The translations under genes were made by a program, and so were the position numbers. Shown here in pieces: positions 56,226-64,000 of a DNA stretch of 64,000 bases. The stretch spans positions 19,622,744 to 19,686,743 of the forward strand of contig OX419759.1 of assembly GCA_948567375.1 (NCBI GenBank), read 5' to 3'. The notes beneath the pieces were generated by a model that searched no databases, was not told where the DNA came from, and saw only the letters and a list, made by a program, of their open reading frames with translations. Position 1 is the first letter of the stretch; every line of letters starts with the position of its first letter. Source of the stretch: Lunularia cruciata. Lineage: Eukaryota > Streptophyta > Marchantiopsida > Lunulariales > Lunulariaceae.

Positions 56226-57554
56226 ATGGATTTGGCCTTTTTGCTTTATTTGTGTTTCAAAAATTGAATGAAATATTTGCAATTAGTTGAAACCTTAAAT
56301 ATTTTATTCCTACTCTAAGCAAAATAAATCTATCAGTTGAGGAAAGCCAAAGATCTTCTTGGCTCATCCTGACTGTAGATTGCTAATCTTGTCTTTAACT
56401 TATCTTACTCAGATGTAAGTTAATTAGGCACTTTACATGTGTTAAGGAAGGTATCCATTCTTTCCTAAGGGCAACTTACAAGTTTATATCCTTTAGAATT
56501 ACTACTCCAAAGGTTACCTCTACAAAGTTCATACAATTACAAAGATAGTTCACAACTCTAAAGAACTCTTTGGTGAAGTGTCTTCAACCTAAAGTTCTAT
56601 TGAAAAGAACTACCTTTTCCTTTCAAAGCTTAATAAGGAGCTTGGTCTTCTCTTTGTTACCTGCTATCTATAAGTGGTAGGTGTCATACGTTGTCATGGG
56701 GAACGTTTGGTCTCGAGAGTGCGCCGAGCACATGGCTGTTTGTGCTTAGTTTTCCCTACTGTCCTTCTTTTGGGTCTTTCCCATAGACTGACATTCCTTC
56801 CCTACTCCTGGTTTGTCGGGAATTTGTCTCTATATGAACCTGTTGTTTCAGTTTCCCTAAGGTTGGCTCTCCCTAAAGGTTTTGTTTTATCCTTGACTTT
56901 CATAAAATTAATCTTGTCATGCTAGTCTGGTGTTATGGTTTCTACCTCTGCCTGGTCTCATATTCTATTTTCACGTCAGGTTCAAGCTATGGTTCGGGAT
57001 CTGGCAGTTCATAGACCTAGGTCAGGTGGCCCTTTAATAAAATAAAAGAAACAACAACTGAGTGATCTAACCAAACATAAACCTGGGCATCTAGATCATT
57101 TACTTAGGCTATTCACATGGACCGGACTGAGAGTTCCTAGAATGGAGTTTTCCTCAACTCTAGTCACAATTCATAACACAATCCGCTTCCAAGATTCATC
57201 ATTCACAGGAATTTCAACAACAACGTTCACAAGGTTGGATAAGTCAAATAGTTCTAGTCAAGACAATGCCTGCCCTAAGGTTGCAACTGATCATCAACTC
57301 AGCCGGCAGTCCACATATATTCTGTCCGACAGCAGGCAAGGCAATTCACCCTCCGAACCTCTTCATTCTCCTATGCCCTGTTTTGCATATCAGATTCAAT
57401 CCATTCAGACAGGCCAACCAACTTCAAATCTTTCTTGCCTTTGTTCCAGATGAGCTAAGCCACCTCGAAATTCTCCTCCTTTTCTTCCTGACAAGCTCCT
57501 ATCACTGCCTGTTCAGTCACTCTTCACAACATCTTCCCAAAAAAATATATCTTT
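56226..57554. other. Interval without recognised gene
   Basis: 56640-57060 is less AT-rich, and an 83-codon frame (56674-56925) opens with VRRAHGCLCL-like wording, but no family fits. It runs into the tandem repeat region, and frames at 57142-57453 and 57266-57718 reflect C/T-rich sequence. Confidence 0.4.
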
Positions 57555-59410
57555 CTTCTTCACTCCTATCCTCACCTTCGGGAGATTATCCTTTGGCAAC
57601 TTCTGCAACAAATCCCCTTCAGACCTGCGAAAATTCCTCTCCAATTCTGTCCCTCAACACTCTATCAACATTTTCACACTGGAATCTCTCTTCCTCAGTC
57701 CTTTTCTCACCTTCGTGAGAGTTTCTTTTGCTACTCTTGCAGCCTGCCCTTCAGACCTGCGAAAATTCTCTTTCCAATTCTGTCCCTCAACACTCTATCA
57801 ACATTTTCACACATAAATCTCTCTTCCTCAGTCCTGTTCTCACCTTTGTGAGAGTTTCTTTTGCTACTCCTGCAGCCTGCCCTTCAGACCTACGAAAATT
57901 GCCCTTCTGTCCAAGCACTTCCTCTCTTGCACATTTGTTCATTCCTTCAAGAAGAAACCTTTCTCTCCCCTGCACTCTCAAGCCTTTCTTGTCCTGCAAA
58001 AATTGCCCTTCTGTCCAAGCACTTCCTCTCCTGCACATTTGTTCATTCCTTCAAGAAGAAACCTTTCTCTCCCCTGCACTCTCAAGCCCTTCTTGTCCTG
58101 CAAAAATTGCCCTTCTGTCCAAGCACTTCCTCTCCTGCACATTTGTTCATTCCTTCAAGAAGAAACCTTTTTCTCCCCTGCACTCTCAAGCCCTAACATT
58201 ACCTGCAAAAATTGCCCTTCTGAAATTCCTCTCTCCCTGTCCATGCCTCTTTCTTCCGAAAATATCCCCTCTGTCCAGGCCTCTTTCTCCCAAAAATCTC
58301 CTCTCCTTTAATTCACACCTGTCACAAACCCTTCCGAAATTCCTCTCTCCCTGTCCATGCCTCTTTCTTCCGAAAATATCCCCTCTGTCCAGGCCTCTTT
58401 CTCCCAAAAAATCTACTCTCCATCAATTCACACCAGTCACAAAACCCTTCCCAAATTCCTCTCCTTCAATTCACACCTGTCACAAAACCCTTCCGAAATT
58501 CCTCTCTCCCTGTCCAGGCCTCTTTCTTCCAAAAATATCCCCTCTGTCCAGGCCTCTTTCTCCCAAAAAAAATCTACTCTCCATCAATTCACACCAGTCA
58601 CAAAACCCTTCCAAAATTCCTCTCCTTCAATTCACACCTGTCACAAAACCCTTCCAAAATTCCTCTCTCCCTGTCCATGCCTCTTTCTTCCGAAAATATT
58701 CCCTCTGTCCAGGCCTCTTTCTCCCAAAAAATCTCCTCTCCATCAATTCACACCAGTCACAAAACCCTTCCGAAATTCCTCTCCTTCAATTCACACCTGT
58801 CACAAAACCCTTCCGAAATTCCTCTCTCCCTGTCCATGCCTCTTTCTTCCGAAAATATTCCCTCTGTCCAGGCCTCTTTCTCCCCAAAATCTCCTCTCCA
58901 TCAATTCACACCAGTCACAAAACCCTTCCCAAATTCCTCTCCTTCAATTCACACCTGTCACAAAACCCTTCCGAAATTCCTCTCTCCCTGTCCAGGCCTC
59001 TTTCTTCCGAAAATATCCCCTCTGTCCAGGCCTCTTTCTCCCAAAAAAAATCTACTCTCCATCAATTCACACCAGTCACAAAACCCTTCCGAAATTCCTC
59101 TCCTTCAATTCACACCTGTCACAAAACCCTTCCGAAATTCCTCTCTCCCTGTCCATGCCTCTTTCTTCCGAAAATATTCCCTCTGTCCAGGCCTCTTTCT
59201 CCCGAAAAATCTCCTCTCCATCAATTCACACCAATCACAAAACCCTATCGAAATTCCTCTCCTTCAATTCACACCTGTCACAAAACCCTTCCAAAATTCC
59301 TCTCTCCCTGTCCATGCCTCTTTCTTCCAAAAATATCCCCTCTGTCCAGGCCTCTTTCTCCCCAAAATCTCCTCCCCTTCCAGGCCCCTTTCTCCCAAAA
59401 ATCTCCGCTA
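57555..59410 (+). repeat. Nested C/T-rich tandem repeat array
   Basis: Three successive tandem arrays. First, a unit of about 133 bp (57617, 57749 and 57882 start cttcagacct). Second, a 104-bp unit (cttctgtccaagc at 57904, 58008 and 58112). Third, a 159-161-bp unit repeated seven times (ctctccctgt at 58345, 58504, 58665, 58824, 58982, 59143 and 59302), each made of about four sub-units near 40 bp, with two closely related pairs. The plus strand is very poor in G. Because stops are absent from the units, several frames are open, the longest 637 codons (57728-59641). Confidence 0.95.
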
Positions 59411-59640
59411 CTTCTCTCAAAATCTCCTGCAAACTTCCCTCTCAAAATCTTTTGGCATTTTCTGAAAACCCTCAGCCCTTCTTTGTCTCCTCACTTTCTC
59501 CCGAAACAAGGTAGCAAAACCACACCCAAGACATATTATCATAAATCACTGTTCCTTACAACAAATAAAAGAGAAAAAAATTTATCACACCAAAAGTCTC
59601 AAGGGTACAAGTGGGGTATTTTCCCGACGACAACGTCTTA
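59411..59640. other. Flank of the tandem array
   Basis: C/T-rich sequence changes to ordinary AT-rich sequence near 59515. It joins aORF copy g at about 59640. Nothing else recognised. Confidence 0.4.
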
Positions 59641-61943
59641 GTAATTTTTCTATTGGTGTGCTCCCAAAGCTTGACCTCTAATTGATTCATCTTCTCATCT
59701 TTGTTGTCTTTCCCTCCAGCTTTTGGACCTACAACTTCAGCTCATGTAACTTAGTCTTCACTATCCTAACTTTAGTTGCTTGGTCAAATATTGCTTTAAA
59801 CTGATCTTGAGCCTCTACCAATTGCTTGAGGATCTATGCCTTCTCTTCCTTCAAGTGGTTGTTCAAGGTGATACTTCCTTCTTCACCTCCCCTTGCATTT
59901 GGGCCCAATTGGTTGCACTCTCTTCCTTGTCTTTGGAAAATGCTTTGGCCATTCCTTCAAGTTGTGTACCCACCTCCTTTTGTCACTCAAACATCTGAAC
60001 TTCCAAAGTGACTACTCTTATCTTGGTAGTCTCTAACTCTCCCCAAATACTTACCACTTTCTTGTCTCTAGCCTTGAGTTGGTCTTTATACCCATACTAC
60101 TTCTATTTATACCCTAGTTAAAGGGTTCTCAAGTCTTCCCATAGCTTCTGAATGTCTTCTTTGGATTGTCTTTGGTCTATAACAAGGAAAGTTATTTGCT
60201 TCTTCACTTCAAAATTCTCTTGTATGAGTGCATTTACATTCCTAACTTCCTCCTTGTCCAGGTTTTGACTCTTCTCTATCTCTTCTTTTCACTTGTCTTC
60301 CTTTGTCCTTGTAGTGTATAGTATCTTGTATAGCCTTTGGACAAGGGAACCACATATGCATAAAATTATATGTACTAGGGTCAAATTGTCTCCATCATCT
60401 GCACGGAAAAACCCACCAAATGAATAACAAAATTGGCCTCCTCATGCACTGGTATACTTTGTACTCCTTCTCTTAGTTTAGTCTACATTCCATTTGGAAG
60501 GTCTTCTTCTTCTCCTTTAGTCTCAACTCTTCCTTTGGTTTCTTGCTATTGTTCTTTAGCCTTCTACTACACTTCACTCAAAAGTCTTTAGTGGGTTTCC
60601 TTTTGCCACCTCTTTTTCTCCTTTGGGGGCCTATGAGCCGGCCTGTCTCTCACTCAGGATGAACGTCTGATGGCTATTATGGTAGCGCACCATGGACTAA
60701 GAAGGCAAGGAACTCCAACTCCATCATACTCCTCCAAAGCTAACACTCCAAGACTCAAGACATTGCTCACTAGAGAACTCAATGAGAGAGAGATAGTTGC
60801 AAATGAAAGGATGACGAGTACCTCCTCACCCCTTGTTTATATACTTGTGAAATAATTACGTACTAAAGTTACTAATTACTAGAGTAACTCAAGTTACTAG
60901 GCTAAAAGTAAGTAAAGTCAAAAAGTAGAAAGGAATATCCATTCACATGAGCATATTCCCCTAAGCATGTGATCTTATCTTGATCCAACCACTAAGTCAA
61001 GGATTCCTTCACATGGGCTATCCTTGGACTATAGAAGAATCCAAAACAAAAAGGCTTGTGGGCCCAAGAGTTCTCAACTCTTTCCTCAAAGCCAAACACC
61101 TAGGAATAATACAAAGTCAACACACTAGAATCCAAAATAGTGGTGCTCATCTTTTCCACTTCCTCTAAAGTAAGGTCCCCTCTATCTTAGCTATGACTAA
61201 CTTTAGCTAATCATGACTAATGTAGAACCATCCTTTATCTCTATATAAATAATATCTCTCAGGTACTTGTAATACCAAGCTAAATATCACAACACCACAC
61301 ACATGCACAAATAGGTGTTACATGCCTCTTCTTCTCTATTGGCACTATAGTCCATTCTTGCTCTTCTTTGGCCCAATCTTGCTCTTCTTCATGTGATGCA
61401 AATTATACATCTTTGTAATGCTCCTTATTTTCATACTCTAATGCTTACCCTTGCAAGGTAAACAAGTCTTCTTCCTCTTCTTGATCTTTGCCTTTGGAGT
61501 CCTTTGCCTCCTAAGATACATCTATGACAGGAAGATTCCTCCTTGGTTGGGTTCTAAGCCTGAATGGAGCCAATCTCTTCTTTTTCATCTTCTTGGTTGT
61601 GGTATTGATTCCCTTCTTCATCTACCGGCAAAAACCTTCTAATTGCTTTGTACTATGCATCTATATATTGGTACTTTTGGATGATAGACTGACCTTTGGG
61701 TTGCAAGGTGAAGTACCCCATTGGATGGTAGTGGTTGCGTAACTTCTTGTGCTCCTCCTTTGTAAGTAAATTAAGCTCCATATAGAAGTGGATAGTGAAT
61801 GAGGCTAAGTATGTTGCTCCACTTTCTTCCCCAAACTCTTTGTATATGCTCCTCATATGGTGGAAAAACATATTCACCCAATTGATTGGCTCTCCTTGAT
61901 ACATATACTCAAAGAAGATTGCTTGGCTCTTGTTGATGTATGT
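59641..61943 (-). pseudogene. aORF copy g, interrupted by a solo LTR1 and truncated by element D
   Basis: On the minus strand the core is open at 61943-61653: TTYINKSQAIFFEYMYQG, EPINWVNMFF, LASFTIHFYMELNLL and KEEHKKLRNHY. This is the best preserved core, with the Trp kept. The coiled-coil region follows, split by LTR1 copy 7 (60633-61322), down to about 59.64 kb. At its N-terminal side it stops at 61943, where the LTR3 of element D begins: the residues before TTY no longer match the family, so the insertion cut the gene. Confidence 0.62.
60633..61322 (-). repeat. LTR1 copy 7, solo LTR
   Basis: Full length, close to the element B LTRs. Flanks are ggcct (60628-60632) and tgcct (61323-61327), a 5-bp duplication with one mismatch. 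aORF copy g sequence lies on both sides. Confidence 0.88.
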
Positions 61944-62035
61944 TGTAACAATATGTAGTTTAGCAACAAAGTTAGTTAGGGCTAACAAAGTAGTGAATAG
62001 GCCAAATTAGCCTAAAATATTCTATAAGTATCTAG

Positions 62036-62204
62036 GAAGCTTCTTGGGAAGCTTCTTGGCTAGCTTAGCTTGCACCCCAAGTAAATAACTCCTAGAAGCT
62101 TCCAATTAGCTTAGCTTGCAAGCTAAGTAGTCGGCTTCTAGAAGGAAGCTTCTTGGTTAACTTGGCTTGCATCCAAGAAAGTGGCTCAAGGAAGCTTCTT
62201 GAAA
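62036..62204 (+). promoter_or_regulatory. Heat-shock-element-like cluster of LTR3 (element D)
   Basis: Five perfect GAAGCTTC dyads at 62036, 62048, 62095, 62145 and 62191, plus cttctagaag at 62135. The last extends to gGAAgcTTCttGAAaa (62190-62204), a perfect three-unit heat-shock-factor site. The TATA box follows about 30 bp on. The ONSEN element of Arabidopsis is the known case of heat-shock elements in a retrotransposon LTR. Confidence 0.6.
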
Positions 62205-62232
62205 ACCTTCTCTAGGGCCTTTATATGCTTCC

Positions 62233-62240
62233 TATAAATA
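62233..62240 (+). promoter_or_regulatory. TATA box of LTR3 (element D)
   Basis: tataaata, preceded by cc, conserved with 37695-37702. The downstream atgctaggcatt...gagtttt is also conserved, as expected for a transcribed R region. Confidence 0.6.
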
Positions 62241-62399
62241 CTAGAACCAATCTCATGCTAGGCATTTAGAGTTTTCCCTCATGCAAGTGTCTCAATGTAA
62301 GCTTCCATTCAAGGTATTTGATAGCAATAATCTTCCAAGTGCTGTAGAGAATTTAGTATTTGACTATGAATGCTATTTTGAGGCTACAAATCTTCAAGA

Positions 62400-63065
62400 T
62401 GAATGGAAACAAATTCTATTAAAACTTTGAGCCAACTGGAAGGAGCAGCAAAGCTATGGTGGCAATTCTGAATGGAGCAAGCTAAAAGGCAGTTTGTTGC
62501 ACCAATCTTGACATGTGAAGAATTCAAGGGTGCAATAATTGGGCAATTCCAATTGATAAATATCACATGAGCTGCACAAGATAAGTTGGTAGAGTTGAAA
62601 CATATTGGTTTTGTAAGAAGCTACATCCCCCAATTCTAGAGCACCATTATGCAAATTCTAGACATAATGATGGTGAAGCTCAAGATCAAATTATGAGGGG
62701 CTTGAAGTCATGAACCAAAGTAGAAGTGACTATGCGAGAGCCAAAATACTTGGAAGAAGCCATGCAACTAGCAAATCTTTTTGATTCCTTGGTTATGACA
62801 ACATGCTCTTGACCTCAATCTTCACAAAACCAACTAGCACATTACAACACATGTGGAGGAGCTAGCACCTATGGAGATTGATGCCATTCAACAGAAACCA
62901 CATGGTATAGTGGATTGGGAAAGATTTTGGTAAAATGGTGGTTGCTTTTATTGTCATTGGATTGGACATTGCTTTGTTGAATGTCCACTCAAGAATGGGC
63001 GATTTTGACAAATTGCTCAAATGGAGGTTGTGGAGCAAATGATAAGGAAAAGAGGAATCCCAATA
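62400..63065 (+). pseudogene. gag: Element D gag remnant with zinc knuckle
   Basis: Broken frames show a Gag-like region (FVAPILTCEEFKGAIIGQFQ before the middle) and a CCHC knuckle at about 62942-62985 (CFYCHWIGHCFVEC), then RKRGIPIGDFKPHT. Gag binds and packages element RNA. Element E has the same wording after its knuckle (PNRRY region), which supports the family link. Several stops interrupt the N-terminal part. Confidence 0.75.
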
Positions 63066-63159
63066 GGAGATTTCAAGCCACATACAGTGATCTTGATTAG
63101 TTCCAATATGATTGGAGGCTCAACCTATGCAAGCTTGCTCACTTGCAAGGTATGATATT

Positions 63160-63445
63160 TGATCGTGGTTGTAGGATTCTGATTGATTTTGGAAGTTCAA
63201 AGAATTGTATGTCTATGCAACTAGCAAAGGAATTGGGTATTCCTATCAAATAGTAATTGGAAGTAGATTGATGATGATGGATGGTAGAAAAGGTTCTACA
63301 TTCCGTACCTTGCATCTTGTTACCTTCAAGATTGGGAAGGAGTATTTGGAGTATATGAGATCTGTAGTGGCACCTCTACACTATGATGTGATTCTAGGAC
63401 TACCTTGGCTTGAATGTCATAAGGTTCAGTTTGATTGGACCTGAT
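63160..63445 (+). pseudogene. Element D protease
   Basis: Retropepsin-like: LIDFGSSKNCMS with the active-site Asp, then LHYDVILGLPWLECHKVQFD (open at 63205-63444). Two stops after KELGIPIK break the frame. It cleaves the polyprotein in related elements; this copy is decayed. Confidence 0.8.
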
Positions 63446-63530
63446 GAAAAATTCAAGTACAACACCAAGGTAGGAATTTCCAATTAGGTTTTCTTGCATC
63501 TTTGAGTAAGACACCTAAGAATAGTCAGTC

Positions 63531-63716
63531 CCAAGATGGGAAGTTTGTAAAGAAAGCAGCCGTAGAGCAAGCTTTGGAGGAGGAGAAGTCTCAAGATGGG
63601 AAACTTTTGAAGAAAGTGGCCATAGAGCAAACCTTAAAGGAAGATAAGTCCCTAAATAGGAAGTTTGTCAATGAAGCAACTATAGAGCAAGCATTAGAAA
63701 AAGATAAATCTGTTTT
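63531..63716 (+). repeat. 60-bp (20-codon) tandem repeat in the protease-RT linker
   Basis: Three units in frame, at 63541-63600, 63601-63660 and 63661-63710. The encoded unit resembles GKFVKKAAVEQALEEEKSQD, with Lys, Glu and Ala prominent. The repeat keeps the reading frame (63502-63726 open). Confidence 0.93.
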
Positions 63717-63780
63717 TGCAATGTAGATCAAGCCAATTGCACAAGGAAAATCTGAGGAGAGTCAAGCGCCTTATCAAGCA

Positions 63781-63987
63781 ATGGTTGATCAAATAGTTCA
63801 AGAGTTTTTGGACGTGTTTCCGGATGATATGCCAAAGGGATTACCCTCTGATTGTGGTATGCCCTTCAAGATTGAGTTATTACCAAGGAGTACCCCAATG
63901 AATAGACCAATCTATCAACTCTCACCAAAGGAGTTGGAGGAGTTGCAAATAACACTTATGGAGTTGTTGGAGAAAGATTTCATATGA
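63781..63987 (+). pseudogene. pol: Element D RT, N-terminal part
   Basis: IVQEFLDVFPDDMPKGLPSD, then RPIYQLSPKELEEL and LLEKDFI, the usual opening of chromovirus RT. It stops at TGA just after DFI, where the next expected residues would be R-P-S. The rest lies outside the window. Confidence 0.85.
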
Positions 63988-64000
63988 CATAGTGCATCTC

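Larger units (their letters stand above)
61944..62330 (+). repeat. LTR3, 5' LTR of element D (right end uncertain)
   Basis: It starts TGTAACAATATG exactly where aORF g is interrupted. TATA box at 62233. The U5 end is not clear; a weak primer-site candidate (aaggtatttgatagc, near 62314) only partly matches the initiator-Met type. It matches 37430-37850 in the promoter part. Confidence 0.65.
61944..64000 (+). mobile_element. Element D: chromovirus-like LTR retrotransposon, cut by window end
   Basis: Plus-strand 5' portion: LTR3 promoter region (from 61944), gag (about 62400-63065), protease (63160-63445), a linker with a 60-bp repeat, and the RT N-terminus (63781-63987). It belongs to the same family as element E. 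Gag and protease frames hold stops, so this copy is decayed. RT catalytic motifs, integrase and the 3' LTR would lie beyond 64000. Confidence 0.88.

Noticed and set aside
57728-59641. 637-codon open frame, the longest in the window
   Set aside because: It is made of tandem repeat units that lack stops in several frames at once, the encoded sequence is low-complexity Ser/Pro/Phe, and other long frames overlap it. Repeat artefact.
62310-62330. Initiator-Met primer-binding site for element D
   Set aside because: aaggtatttgatagc needs insertions and mismatches to fit TGGTATCAGAGC; kept only as a weak candidate.
1-64000. CRISPR arrays, operons, tRNA or rRNA genes
   Set aside because: None seen. 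The tRNA-like 18 bases at 13527 are a primer-binding site and no cloverleaf surrounds them.

Overview
The window looks like intergenic nuclear DNA of a large, transposon-filled plant genome, probably a gymnosperm. That is an inference from AT-rich, intron-free sequence made almost entirely of nested and decayed Ty3/gypsy LTR retrotransposons. No intact host gene was found. The only clear host-type sequence is a germin-like protein pseudogene (33011-33678, minus) in a more GC-rich island at about 32.0-34.1 kb.

Three LTR families are visible. LTR1 (about 690 bp, TGTAACACCC at its 5' end) occurs nine times, whole or in part. One pair (6413-7102 and 13550-14240) bounds element B, a nearly complete minus-strand element. 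B has a primer-binding site matching tRNA-Glu, an extra zinc-knuckle ORF, a gag-protease ORF, and an RT-RNase H-integrase region broken by two TAG codons. A second, truncated relative (element A) lies at 319-3527. LTR2 (ending GGGTTGTCAC...) is found with a repeated, unrecognised coiled-coil protein, called aORF here, that lies downstream of integrase sequence in one copy (14241-19769) and without pol elsewhere. LTR3 starts a chromovirus-like element that runs off the right end (61944-64000). A second copy of its promoter lies near 37.6 kb, and both carry dense heat-shock-element-like GAAGCTTC dyads just upstream of a TATA box.

Layout: 0-5 kb element A and LTR fragments; 6.4-14.2 kb element B; 14.2-22.9 kb element C pol remnant and two tandem aORF/LTR2 modules (plus); 22.9-31.7 kb minus-strand aORF copies, a gag-PR-RT remnant and a solo LTR1; 32-34 kb germin-like pseudogene; 37-42.7 kb LTR3 promoter, LTR1 and an aORF/LTR2 module (plus); 42.7-46.9 kb unrecognised broken ORFs with a 25-codon repeat; 47-50.8 kb little recognisable; 50.9-53.8 kb aORF copy (minus); 55.4-56.2 kb LTR fragments; 57.5-59.4 kb a nested C/T-rich tandem repeat; 59.6-62 kb aORF copy (minus) split by a solo LTR1; 62-64 kb LTR3 element.

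The best candidate for something undescribed is the aORF family: seven decayed copies share a core around P-[IV]-N-W and [AS]-x-F-x-x-H-F-Y and a long coiled coil, and most have no pol beside them. All homology statements come from reading the sequence by eye; no alignment or database search was run.
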